Origin: JARBUG01 sp035628915
Lineage (GTDB): Bacteria > Bacillota > Sulfobacillia > Symbiobacteriales > Symbiobacteriaceae
Direction: 5' to 3'
NCBI GenBank assembly: GCA_035628915.1
Contig: DASPIW010000054.1
Span: 1-64,000 of the forward strand
DNA: 64,000 nucleotides
Shown here piece by piece: positions 45,182-54,176 of this stretch (position 1 is its first letter; each line of letters opens with the position of its first letter). Position numbers and translations under genes: made by a program. The notes below the pieces were generated by a model. The model worked only from the letters and a program-made list of their open reading frames with translations, was not told the DNA's origin and did no database searches.

Positions 45182-47041
45182 ATGTCGCTGCTGTCCTGTT
45201 TTTATGACCCGCTCCCGGGCGCCGAGGCGGCGCTGCTGGGCGCGGTCGACATGGACTATGCGCTCCAGGTGGCCCGCCGGGTTGCCGGGTTCGGTACATA
45301 CGAGCGGGGCTTTCGCCCGGCGGGCACCGAAGCGGCGCGGCGGTGCGCCGAGTTCCTGGCGGCGGAACTGCGCAGCCTCGGCCTCCCGCAGGTGGATGTA
45401 ATGGAGTATCCCCTCGACGGCTGGGAGTTTGCCGGCGCCCGGGTGGAGGTGGAGGGCGGCCCGACGGTGGACGCCGTCGCCTACGGGGGCGCCTGTGGCA
45501 CCGGCCCCGGCGGCCTGGCCGGTGAACTGGTTGACTGCGGCGACGGGACGGCGGCCGACTTCTCCCGGGTGGATGTGCGCGGCAAGATCGCCCTGGTCGA
45601 AATGGACCTGGAGGCCCTGAACTGGCCCGGCACCGCCCTGCTGGAGGCAGTACACCATGGCGCCATCGGCGTTATTTGCTGGCCGTCCAACCACTATGCC
45701 CTGACTCCGGGCGCCCTGCACACGCACGACCTGCAGGTGGAGTCTCCCGTGCCCATGCTGAACGTAAGCCGGGAGGACGGGCGGTCACTACGCGGGTATG
45801 CAAGGGCGCGGCTCTTTTCAACCGCCCGAATTCTGCACGGCGCCACGGGGCGCAACGTAATCGGGCTGATACCGGGCACGGAGTTCCCGGACGAGTTGGT
45901 GATCATCGGGGATCATTACGACGCCTGGTTTGACGGGTTCATGGACGACGCCGTGGGGGTGGGGGCCGTGGTGGCCCTGGCCCAGGCCGCGATCGGGTCC
46001 GGCTACCGTCCCCGCCGCACGCTGGCCTTCGTGCTGCACGACGCTGAGGAGTACGGCCAGGCGGACAGCCCGTGGGACTGGTGCACCGGCGCCTTCGCCC
46101 AAATCAGCCGGCTGACGCCGGGCTGGGCCGGGCGCGCCGTTGGCGCCGTGATCTTCGAGCTGTGCGGTTTCAAGGACGCACCCACCTTTGACTGGTACGT
46201 GTCGCCGGAGTTGGCGCCCCTCGCGGAGGATGTGCTGGACAGGCTCAAAACCGACGGCGCCTACCCGCTGGGCAAGCAGCTCTTCCGCATCGTCCGCACC
46301 TGGGAAGACTCGTTCAGCTATACAGCCGCCGGCATTCCGAGCGCCGCCAACCTTGAGATTCCCGAGTACGTGCGCTCGCATTACTACCACACGCAGTTCG
46401 ACACCGAAGAACTGCTGGATGCAGACAAATACGCCCTGCATGTGGCCGGGCTGGGCCTGCTGGCACTCCGCCTGGACCGGGAGACCGTGCCGACGCTCGA
46501 CTTTGCCGCCCGCGCCCAGGACCTGCGCCGGGCCTTGCCCGACGACGCCCCGGGCAGTCTATTCGACCTGGTGGACGAGCTGGAACGGGTGGGCGAGCGT
46601 CTGAACTTCCGGCGCGCTTCACTGGGCGCCGCGGCGGGGCGCTCCCTGCTGCAGGCGGCGGCGGTTTTGAACCGGGGGTTGACATGGGTGGGCGGCGACG
46701 GCCTGGATGATACGCTTTACCCCCACGAGCAGCCGGATCGGGACTATCAGGCCCTGAAGGCGCATGACCTGGCGGCTGTAGCCGGCATGAGCTGGGGGCG
46801 GAACGTCAGTTACCCGGTGTACCGGCACCAGCTGTTCCGCCACATTGAACAACCCGACCGCTGCTGGCAGTGGGCAGGCGGCCGGGTGTCACCATATGTT
46901 GATGTTTGGCACGCCTTCAAGGAAGAGCGGCCGCTACCGCCGCACACGCTGCGCGACGCCCGCGAGCGGCTGGACCAGGCTTACGAACATGAAATTCGGG
47001 TGCTTTCCGAGGCGTTGGCCGTGCTGCGGAGCGTTATCTGA
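45182..47041 (+). CDS. M28-family zinc metallopeptidase with PA domain
   Basis: 619 aa. A PA-like insert precedes the catalytic core. Zinc ligands appear in VIIGDHYDAWFDGFMDDAVG (His and Asp) and FVLHDAEEYGQADSPWDW (catalytic/bridging EE), with a late His in YVRSHYYHTQFDTEELLD. ATG 45182 follows cagggaggaaggggggcgccc. No signal peptide, so it is probably cytoplasmic. It lies directly after a peptide ABC unit but behind its terminator, suggesting a peptide-degrading role. Confidence 0.85.
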   Translation: MSLLSCFYDPLPGAEAALLGAVDMDYALQVARRVAGFGTYERGFRPAGTEAARRCAEFLAAELRSLGLPQVDVMEYPLDGWEFAGARVEVEGGPTVDAVAYGGACGTGPGGLAGELVDCGDGTAADFSRVDVRGKIALVEMDLEALNWPGTALLEAVHHGAIGVICWPSNHYALTPGALHTHDLQVESPVPMLNVSREDGRSLRGYARARLFSTARILHGATGRNVIGLIPGTEFPDELVIIGDHYDAWFDGFMDDAVGVGAVVALAQAAIGSGYRPRRTLAFVLHDAEEYGQADSPWDWCTGAFAQISRLTPGWAGRAVGAVIFELCGFKDAPTFDWYVSPELAPLAEDVLDRLKTDGAYPLGKQLFRIVRTWEDSFSYTAAGIPSAANLEIPEYVRSHYYHTQFDTEELLDADKYALHVAGLGLLALRLDRETVPTLDFAARAQDLRRALPDDAPGSLFDLVDELERVGERLNFRRASLGAAAGRSLLQAAAVLNRGLTWVGGDGLDDTLYPHEQPDRDYQALKAHDLAAVAGMSWGRNVSYPVYRHQLFRHIEQPDRCWQWAGGRVSPYVDVWHAFKEERPLPPHTLRDARERLDQAYEHEIRVLSEALAVLRSVI

Positions 47042-47759
47042 CAGCCGCCACGGTCTCCGCGAGGCGGGCAGGATCCCGGTAGACCAGGTTCCCGACGACG
47101 ACCGTCCCGGCGCTGGCGCCGGCCGCCGCCGCCTGTTCGCCGGTCAAAATGCCACCGCCGTACACCACGTGGGCGCCCCCCGCGTTCTCGGCGACGGCCC
47201 GGAGCAGGTCCATGTCGCCGAAAGTCCCGCTATACTCTACGTAAATCAGCGGCAGCTGCAGCACCCGCCCGGCGAAGGCGGCGTAGCCTGCGGCTGTCGC
47301 CGCGTCCAGGGCCGTGTTGGCCCCGGTGACGTGGGCGACTGTGGAGTCTGGGTTGAGCACGAGGTACGCTTCGGGCACCAGCAGGTGCCAGGGAATAATC
47401 GGACCGTATACGGGCAGTATGTTCCTCAGTGCCAATGCCTGGGCCCCGCCGAGCCAGGCGGCGTCGGCGGCGTTGAGCACCATGGGGATGAAGAATAGCC
47501 CGGCGCCGGGCATGGCTGCTTCCAGCGACGAGACTTCCAGGGCAACGGGCACCGGAGCGTCCCCGAGCGCGGCAAGTATGCCCGCGACGGCGTCCCGGGT
47601 CATACCGGTGGAGCCGCCCACCATAATGGCGTCGGTACCGCTATGATAGACGCCGTCAAGCAGGCTGGGGGAGAGAGGCCGCTCCGGGTCGAGCTTGGTG
47701 ACATGGCGCCACGCCCGCCAGGGTGGGGCGGGGGGCCAGAGCGATTTAGGGTTGGCCAA
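47034..47759 (-). CDS. pcrB: PcrB/GGGP synthase family prenyltransferase
   Basis: 241 aa TIM barrel: VTKLDPERPLSPSLLDGVYH, DAIMVGGSTGMTRDAVAGIL, LYVEYSGTFGD-like LPLIYVEYSGTFGDMDLLRA and HVVYGGGILTGEQAAAAGAS. These are the phosphate-binding loops of heptaprenylglyceryl phosphate synthases, which join polyprenyl diphosphate to glycerol-1-phosphate. TTG 47759 follows AAAAGGAAG; the longer frame has no homologous N-terminus. Its 3' end overlaps the convergent M28 gene by 8 bp. Confidence 0.88.
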   Translation of the reverse strand: MANPKSLWPPAPPWRAWRHVTKLDPERPLSPSLLDGVYHSGTDAIMVGGSTGMTRDAVAGILAALGDAPVPVALEVSSLEAAMPGAGLFFIPMVLNAADAAWLGGAQALALRNILPVYGPIIPWHLLVPEAYLVLNPDSTVAHVTGANTALDAATAAGYAAFAGRVLQLPLIYVEYSGTFGDMDLLRAVAENAGGAHVVYGGGILTGEQAAAAGASAGTVVVGNLVYRDPARLAETVAAVR

Positions 47760-47775
47760 GGTCGGTCTTCCTTTT

Positions 47776-48825
47776 CTATGTGCTGCGCCCCAAGATGAAA
47801 GCGTCCACAAAACGGCCCTCACGGAAAAAGGCTTCCCGCTGGGTGACTTGCGGGGTGAAACCGTGCCGCTGGAAGAGGCGAAGAGCGGGCGCATCCGGCG
47901 CCATTACCCGGGCCTGCAGCCGCTTCAGTCCGAGCCAGCGCTCACCGAGCGCGACCACGGCCTGCAGTAGAGCGCTGCCCACCCCTCGGCCTTGCCATGC
48001 CTGGTCCACGGCCACGGTGTTGATCTTCCCCACATGGCTGCGGCGCCCGCCGAACTGCTTCAGGTGCGCCAGGCCGATGACCTCGCCTGCCGCTTCGGCC
48101 ACGAACAGGTGGTGGCCCCGGGGCAGGGGCGAGTATTCCCTGCGGACGTCGTCATCGTGGTGGGTCGGAAAGCGGCCGAGGGCGGCCTGCACCGCAGGCT
48201 GCCGGAGGATTCGGAGGAGAAAGCTCACGTCTTCGGGGCGGGCGCCCCTGATTTTCGGGCCATCGAGGACGCGGGTGCCGGCACTGGGCGGCGTGGCAGG
48301 GGTGGCGGCCGGCGGTCGGTGGGGCAGCACCGGATGGAGGCGCCCCATGTGAAGCAGGTCCACCAGAGTGCCGTCACGCATGGCGTCCTTCCGGGTGACT
48401 CCCTCGTCAAGAAATCCGAAGCTGCGGTACATACGGACCGCCCGCTCGTTGTCCAGGTAAACGTCCAGGGCCACGCGGTTCAGCATGAGGCCCTTGTCAG
48501 CCAGGTCAAGCTGGGCGGCCATCAGCTCCTTGCCAAATCCCAACCCCTGATACGCATCGTGGACGGCGATGCCCAGATACCCTGTGTGGCGCTCCATGCC
48601 GCCACCCACCCACAGGTCGCAGGTGGCGACGATCTTTCCGTCCACTTCGGCGCCCAGCCGGTGACCGTCGGGCACGGCTGCCAGTTGAGCCCGCACATCC
48701 TCCATTGAAAGGGTCGGCAGTTGTAGCGTGCCCCAGATCACCTGCGGCTGCGTCCGGATCGCGTGGCAGTCCGCAGCATCTTCCACTCGCAGCGCACGAA
48801 TCAAAGGCGCCGACATTGTCATCAA
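47776..48825 (-). CDS. tandem GNAT acetyltransferase (two domains)
   Basis: 349 aa with two GNAT domains. Domain 1 (about 5-165) has GYLGIAVHDAYQGLGFGKEL and NERAVRMYRSFGFLDEGV. After a Pro/Ala linker (about 170-190), domain 2 has KINTVAVDQAWQGRGVGSAL and APALRLFQRHGFTPQVTQRE. Both keep the acetyl-CoA R/Q-x-x-G-x-G/A loop (QGLGFG, QGRGVG). ATG 48825 follows GGAGGTGACATCTTG. The substrate is unknown; it is 16 bp upstream of pcrB on the same strand. Confidence 0.88.
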   Translation of the reverse strand: MMTMSAPLIRALRVEDAADCHAIRTQPQVIWGTLQLPTLSMEDVRAQLAAVPDGHRLGAEVDGKIVATCDLWVGGGMERHTGYLGIAVHDAYQGLGFGKELMAAQLDLADKGLMLNRVALDVYLDNERAVRMYRSFGFLDEGVTRKDAMRDGTLVDLLHMGRLHPVLPHRPPAATPATPPSAGTRVLDGPKIRGARPEDVSFLLRILRQPAVQAALGRFPTHHDDDVRREYSPLPRGHHLFVAEAAGEVIGLAHLKQFGGRRSHVGKINTVAVDQAWQGRGVGSALLQAVVALGERWLGLKRLQARVMAPDAPALRLFQRHGFTPQVTQREAFFREGRFVDAFILGRST

Positions 48826-48853
48826 GATGTCACCTCCGTACTGGTGTTCGCTA

Positions 48854-48894
48854 TGGTATAATAGAGTGTACGGCTCTCAGAGGGGGGTGCAGTT
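48854..48894 (+). promoter_or_regulatory. uvrB promoter and ribosome binding site
   Basis: TGGTATAAT at 48854-48862 is a consensus extended -10 (TGn-TATAAT). The -35 region is poor, as tolerated by extended -10 promoters. aggggggt precedes the GTG start at 48895. I see no SOS box clearly overlapping it. Confidence 0.7.
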
Positions 48895-50865
48895 GTGCAC
48901 AGGTTCCAACTAGTATCCGATTACAAGCCCAAGGGGGACCAGCCCAAGGCGATCGACGCGTTGGCGGAAGGCCTTGAACGGGGCGCCCGTGAGCAGGTAC
49001 TCCTCGGTGCTACCGGTACAGGAAAAACCTTCACCATCGCGGGGGTTATTGAAAAAGTTCAGCGTCCCACCCTGGTGCTTGCTCACAACAAGATATTGGC
49101 GGCACAGCTGTGCAGCGAGTTCAAGGAGTTCTTCCCGAACAACGCCGTTGAATACTTCGTCAGCTACTACGACTACTACCAGCCGGAAGCCTACATTCCC
49201 ACGACCGATACCTACATTGAGAAGGACGCCATGATCAACGACGAAATCGACAAGCTCCGCCACTCGGCCACCATGGCCCTCTTTGAGCGGCGCGATGTCA
49301 TCATCGTCGCATCGGTCTCCTGCATATACGGCCTGGGTTCGCCCGCCGATTATAAAGACCTGGCGGTTTCACTGCGGGTCGGAAACCAGGTGGACCGGGA
49401 CTTCATCCTCCGGCGCCTGGTCGACATTCAGTACGAGCGAAACGACATCAACTTCGTGCGCAACAAGTTCCGGGTGCGGGGCGACGTGGTGGAAATCTTC
49501 CCGGCCGGCGCCACCGACCGGGCGATCAGGTGCGAATGGTTCGGCGACGAAATCGACCGCATCAGCGAGTTCGACCCGTTCACCGGCGAAATCACGGGTT
49601 CAATGAGCCACGTGGCCATCTACCCGGCCAGCCACTATGTCGTGGCGGATGACAAGCGCCTGGAGGCCCTGGGCAGAATCGAAGCGGAACTCGAGGAGCG
49701 CCTGGTCGAACTGCGGGACCAGGGTAAGCTGCTGGAGGCGCAGCGGCTGGAGATGCGGACCCGCAACGACCTGGAGATGCTCCGGGAAATTGGCTTCTGC
49801 ACGGGCATTGAAAACTACAGCCGCCATCTGACGGGGCGCCCGCCCGGGGAGGCACCGTATACGCTCTTTGACTTCTTCCCCGACGATTTCTTGATGGTGA
49901 TCGACGAGAGTCACGTTTCGATTCCGCAGGTCGGGGCTATGTACAACGGTGACAAGGCCCGCAAGGATAACCTGGTGGATTACGGCTTCCGGTTGCCCTC
50001 CGCCCGCGACAACCGCCCGCTCAAGTTCCACGAGTTCGAGGACCGGCTGAACCAGACCATCTATGTATCGGCAACACCGGGCCCGTATGAACTGCGGCGG
50101 GTACAGCCCACACACATCGCGGAACAGATCGTTCGGCCCACGGGCCTGCTCGATCCCGAAGTGGAAGTCCGGCCGATTAAGGGGCAGATCGACGACCTGT
50201 ACGGTGAAATCAGGGCCCGCACGGCCAAGAACCAGCGGGTGCTGGTCACCACGCTAACCAAGAAGATGGCCGAGGACCTGACCGACTACATGAAGGAACT
50301 CGGTGTCCGGGTCCGGTATCTGCACTCCGACATTGAGACCCTGGAGCGCATGCAGATCATTCGCGATCTCCGCCTGGGAGTGTTTGACGTCCTGGTAGGC
50401 ATTAACCTGCTGCGCGAGGGCCTGGACATCCCGGAAGTTTCGCTCGTCGCGATTCTGGATGCCGACAAGGAAGGGTTCCTGCGGGCGGAGCGTTCTCTCA
50501 TTCAGACCATCGGCCGGGCGGCGCGCAACGCCGAGGGCAAGGTGATCATGTACGCCGACCGCATGACGGACTCAATGAACAAGGCCATCAGCGAAACGAA
50601 CCGCCGCCGGGCAATCCAGGCCGAGTATAACCGGGCCCACGGTATCGTTCCGCAGACGATCATCAAGCCGGTGCGCGATGTGCTCCAGGCTGTGAAGCCG
50701 GCGGAAGACAAGCCGGTGACCAACATTCTGGAGACACCGAAGAAGGATATTCCGCAGATCATCGACAAGCTCCGCAAGGAGATGAAGGAGGCAGCCAAGA
50801 ACCTGGAGTTCGAGCGGGCCGCAGAGCTGCGAGATTTAGTGATCGAGCTCGAGAAGCGGAGATGA
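48895..50865 (+). CDS. uvrB: excinuclease ABC subunit B
   Basis: 656 aa, full length. Walker A LLGATGTGKTFTIAGV, beta-hairpin VSYYDYYQPEAYIPTTDTYI, DEAD-like VIDESHVSIPQVGAMYNGD, helicase motif VLVGINLLREGLDIPEVSLV, motif VI LIQTIGRAARNAEGKVIMYA and C-terminal UVR domain AAKNLEFERAAELRDLVIEL that binds UvrC. GTG start follows aggggggtgcagtt. uvrA, often next, is not in the window. Confidence 0.98.
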   Translation: MHRFQLVSDYKPKGDQPKAIDALAEGLERGAREQVLLGATGTGKTFTIAGVIEKVQRPTLVLAHNKILAAQLCSEFKEFFPNNAVEYFVSYYDYYQPEAYIPTTDTYIEKDAMINDEIDKLRHSATMALFERRDVIIVASVSCIYGLGSPADYKDLAVSLRVGNQVDRDFILRRLVDIQYERNDINFVRNKFRVRGDVVEIFPAGATDRAIRCEWFGDEIDRISEFDPFTGEITGSMSHVAIYPASHYVVADDKRLEALGRIEAELEERLVELRDQGKLLEAQRLEMRTRNDLEMLREIGFCTGIENYSRHLTGRPPGEAPYTLFDFFPDDFLMVIDESHVSIPQVGAMYNGDKARKDNLVDYGFRLPSARDNRPLKFHEFEDRLNQTIYVSATPGPYELRRVQPTHIAEQIVRPTGLLDPEVEVRPIKGQIDDLYGEIRARTAKNQRVLVTTLTKKMAEDLTDYMKELGVRVRYLHSDIETLERMQIIRDLRLGVFDVLVGINLLREGLDIPEVSLVAILDADKEGFLRAERSLIQTIGRAARNAEGKVIMYADRMTDSMNKAISETNRRRAIQAEYNRAHGIVPQTIIKPVRDVLQAVKPAEDKPVTNILETPKKDIPQIIDKLRKEMKEAAKNLEFERAAELRDLVIELEKRR

Positions 50866-51971
50866 CTTCGGCGCTGTGCGACTGCCGGTTTGCACGGTTG
50901 AACCGACGGCTTACATCACTGAGCCGACCGGATTTCGCGATAAACCCGACTCACTGTTGGTGGTTACCACACTTCTCCTTCTGGAAGGCAATTCGCTTAG
51001 GAAGGGCAGGGAGCGAGCGCACCTGCCCTTCGTCAGCTCGCTATCCCACTTGTTGCCCGCGAGCGTCCCACCGCCGCCCGTAATTCCCCCTGTGCGGCCG
51101 CACGCGATGTGGCGGCAGATGTGACCATTGGGCTTCTTGCCCCCGTTCGGGGTGGTGCGTGCTCAAAGTACGTGACCCAAAGGGTTTTCAGTTCCCGTAG
51201 GGAGAAGGTCAGGCGGCTGGCCTTTTTTCATTTTCCGGCAATCGCAAGGCCCTTCAGGCGGCGCACTCTCTGGCACCTGGCCGCATCTTCACGTTGGCGG
51301 CGCTAGAGTGCCTGCAGGGCGTTCCTTCTGGGCTGGACCCTAGCGGGGATCTGGTGTTGTCCCTTCCGGCCAGAACACATGGCGACCCGTACACGGATGC
51401 CCCCTTGACGTGCGGTCTGGCCCATACCCACGCTGCGATAGACAGTCAGCCCCGCCATGGTTACAGCTTCAGTGGGCCGGCGGGGTAAATGTACGGTGGC
51501 CACAGCGCCGCGGAGTGGAGCCTGCGGCCGAACTTTGGGGCGCATTCGTTTACACTTGCTAGATACTTGGTGCTGTTACATAACCCCGGTTGGTATACCA
51601 AGTACGGGGTAGGGTAAGTTGCATGCATATCACAGTACGGGCGCAGGCTCTGGTAGCACCACGGGTATGAACCCACCAAGTCACCAGATGGTCTACGGTC
51701 GAGGACGGTGGAGAGATGCCGCCAAAGTCGGCCAACAATGCCTAAAATGCCCTTAGACAGTGGAATATCGCCGTTTTGATTCTAAGGAAACTGAGGGTAA
51801 TATAATTTTACCCTTAGAAGTAATGATTTTGTAATGTAATCGGAAACGTTATCAAAATTATTACAACAACGATCTGCTTGCACCTCCGACCGGTGCCCCG
51901 CCTTTCATCACGGCATCCCGCCACGTACTGGTTGGGAAATACACAAGTTCCAGAAAGGAGGTGCCAACGAA
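50866..51971. other. 1.1-kb intergenic region before the cytochrome gene
   Basis: No protein is recognisable. It contains a terminator (aggtcag / ctggcct then tttttt, 51206-51228) and a degenerate copy of the CsoR-like palindrome (ATACCaaGTACGGGGTA, 51595-51611). An inverted repeat AGGGTAA-TATAATT-TTACCCT at 51794-51814 embeds a -10-like TATAAT. The last is about 160 bp before the multihaem cytochrome start and is a candidate operator/promoter. The final 250 bp are notably AT-rich. Confidence 0.55.
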
Positions 51972-53495
51972 ATGACTCGCAAGGCTCTCAAGATCGCTGC
52001 ACTGATCGCTGTCATCGTGGTCGCTGCGCTCGGCGCCGGGGTTGTAATGGCTGGCACACAGTCCAAGGGTCAGCTGCCTGAGTACCTGGGCTCCCAGACT
52101 TGCATTGGCTGCCACAGCGACAAGTTCCTCGCCTGGGAAGGCTCGGCTCACTCGGTCTCTATGGTGCAGGTAATGAGCGCCGCCGATTTGCCCGCCGATC
52201 CTAGCACAGCCCCCGCCGACTTGAAGGCCGAGCTGGACAAGGCTGACTTTATGTGGCACGATCGTCGTTTCTTGGCGCAGGATTCGGCCACAGGTGAGCT
52301 CAAGTACCTGAACGTAAGCTGGGATGCGACGAAGAACGAATACGTGGCCTACAAGGGCGGCGGCGTCTGGTCGCAGTCCTGCGGCGGCTGCCATTCCGGT
52401 GCGGTCAATCAGGGCGTCGTTGCTACCGGCGTTGAGGCCGGCATCGGCTGCGAATCTTGCCACGGCCCCGGTCGTGACCACGTCCTGGGCAGGGGCGACC
52501 GCTCCAAGATCAGCGCCAGCGCCGCGTCCAGCGAGACATGCGCCCAGTGCCACAGCGGCTACAACCAGGTTGCAGACTCCACCCGGTGGGCCAAGGGGTA
52601 CCGCCCGGGCATGAAGATCGAGGAGTTCGCTGGGTTCGCATTCAAGGAGTACACTCCGGGACAGGCCCCCCGGTTCCTGGACGACGACAACCACCTTGAG
52701 CAGTACCCGCAGTGGAAGGCATCGGGCCATGCCAATGCCACGAATCTGCTGATCGCCCGGGGTCCCACTTACCTCGCTCGCCAGGAGTGCATCTACTGCC
52801 ACTCCACATCAGCCGGTTCGCAGATTGCAGACGGCGTGAAGTTCGATCCGGCTACAGACCTGGTTAACGACGGCGTCAGTTGCGCGGCCTGCCATGATCC
52901 CCACGGCAGCACCAACCAGGCGAGCTTGAAGATGGAGCCGCAGGCGCTGTGCCTCTCTTGCCACAGCGTCGCTCGCGGAGGCACCCCGGTCGCCCAGATT
53001 GGTACGACTCGTGCCCCGCATTCTCCGCAGGGCGACATGCTTGAGGGCAACCTCGCCATTGGCGTGGCTCCCACGAAGGGCGCCCACTCCGGGCTCAAGT
53101 GCGTCGACTGCCACATGTCCGAAGGCAACCACATGATGCAGGTCATCAAGCCGTCGGACGCCATGGCCACCGAAAAGCGCGTGGACTCCTGCACCGCCTG
53201 CCACACCAACTCGAGCGCCGAGTCGCGTGACGTCTACCTGACCATGTGGGATGAAAGCATCAGCACCAAGCTGGCAAAGCTGAAGGCTGATGTAGCGCTC
53301 ATCGACGCAGCACTTGCCAAGAATCCCACCGCTCTGGCAGACGATGTGAAGGCTGAATACATCAACGCCCGGGCCAACTTCTGGTATGTCGAGAAGGATA
53401 ACTCCGGCGGCGCTCACAACTTCGAGTATGCTACGAAGATCCTGAAGTCGGCCGATCAGGCGATGACCAGGGTCAAGGCCGCTCTGCCCCAGTAA
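51972..53495 (+). CDS. nine-haem c-type cytochrome
   Basis: 507 aa. An N-terminal anchor or signal (IAALIAVIVVAALGAGVVMA) is followed by nine CXXCH motifs: CIGCH, CGGCH, CESCH, CAQCH, CIYCH, CAACH, CLSCH, CVDCH and CTACH. The C-terminal helical region ends GGAHNFEYATKILKSADQAM, reminiscent of the NrfA/hydroxylamine-oxidoreductase class where a distal His-Asn precedes the last helix. Substrate (nitrite, hydroxylamine) or plain electron-transfer function cannot be assigned. aaaggaggtgccaacgaa precedes the ATG. The CcdA at 57527 would support haem attachment. Confidence 0.9.
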   Translation: MTRKALKIAALIAVIVVAALGAGVVMAGTQSKGQLPEYLGSQTCIGCHSDKFLAWEGSAHSVSMVQVMSAADLPADPSTAPADLKAELDKADFMWHDRRFLAQDSATGELKYLNVSWDATKNEYVAYKGGGVWSQSCGGCHSGAVNQGVVATGVEAGIGCESCHGPGRDHVLGRGDRSKISASAASSETCAQCHSGYNQVADSTRWAKGYRPGMKIEEFAGFAFKEYTPGQAPRFLDDDNHLEQYPQWKASGHANATNLLIARGPTYLARQECIYCHSTSAGSQIADGVKFDPATDLVNDGVSCAACHDPHGSTNQASLKMEPQALCLSCHSVARGGTPVAQIGTTRAPHSPQGDMLEGNLAIGVAPTKGAHSGLKCVDCHMSEGNHMMQVIKPSDAMATEKRVDSCTACHTNSSAESRDVYLTMWDESISTKLAKLKADVALIDAALAKNPTALADDVKAEYINARANFWYVEKDNSGGAHNFEYATKILKSADQAMTRVKAALPQ

Positions 53496-53509
53496 CCCAC
53501 GGTATGCCC

Positions 53510-53540
53510 ACACGGCCGGAAGCCATGCTTCCGGCCGTGT
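53510..53540 (+). terminator. hairpin after multihaem cytochrome gene
   Basis: Perfect 13-bp stem acacggccggaag / cttccggccgtgt with loop ccatg; the T-tract is weak (cctagt). Confidence 0.8.
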
Positions 53541-53621
53541 CCTAGTGCTCGGCCGTTCCGGCCACACGACAAGGTACATCAAATTGGCCGCATCATTCTG
53601 CGAAACCACCTTCAGACCTGT

Positions 53622-54176
53622 GTGACCCGGGCGATCGCAGACGAGAATGATGAGGTCATGGAAGAGTTGCTCGCAGTGCTTAATCGATATTGCGTGAGGG
53701 GTGATACACGCCTGACGGAGATATCGAAGGATAACGTTGTCAGCTTTACGTTCGGACTGCGCGGTATGACTTGCGCAGCCTGCGCTAACCGCATCCAACA
53801 GGGGTTGGGCCGCGTGCCCGGAGTAGACTAGGCCGTGGTGAATCTGGCGACCGAAAAGACCATGGTGACCCTCGATCCAGCCAAAGTGACGCTCACGCAG
53901 ATCCAGGAGACGGTTGAGGGCCTAGGCTACCATGTGGCAGAGGCGACCGTACAACTGAGCCTGGTCGGTATGACCTGCGCGAACTGCGCACAGAAAATCG
54001 AACGCAAGCTGAACACCCTGCCGGGCGTACTCCAAGCGACAGTCAACTTCGGCACAGAGACGGCGATGGTGAGGTACGTCCCCGGCACTTTGGATGTGGC
54101 AGCCATGAGAAAAGCTGTCGCCGACCTCAGGTACGAGGCGTTCGCCATGTGTTCCTGTTCCGATACACTAGAGTGA
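53622..54176 (+). pseudogene. two-HMA-domain copper protein interrupted by TAG
   Basis: Two heavy-metal-associated domains lie in one frame. The first is FGLRGMTCAACANRIQQGLG then RVPGVD; the second reads LVGMTCANCAQKIERKLNTL then PGVLQATVNFGTETAMVRYV. A TAG at 53829-53831 replaces the codon after PGVD. The reading resumes AVVNLATEKTMVTLDPAKVT, with GTG 53835 as a possible restart. The spacing matches the N-terminus of a CopA-type P-ATPase, but the ATPase body is absent and the 3' end runs 50 bp into lgt on the other strand. About 45 unrelated residues precede HMA1. It may be a pseudogene or two small chaperones. Confidence 0.7.

Noticed and set aside
50862..51124. small frames immediately after uvrB
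   Set aside because: No family similarity and overlapping frames are equally open; composition is not convincing for coding.
51400..51700. possible tRNA-like or riboswitch element before the cytochrome gene
   Set aside because: No cloverleaf or known riboswitch core could be traced by eye.
53829..53831. TAG in the HMA gene as a recoded codon (pyrrolysine-like)
   Set aside because: Position is a linker, not a catalytic residue, and there is no sign of pyl genes; nonsense mutation is simpler.
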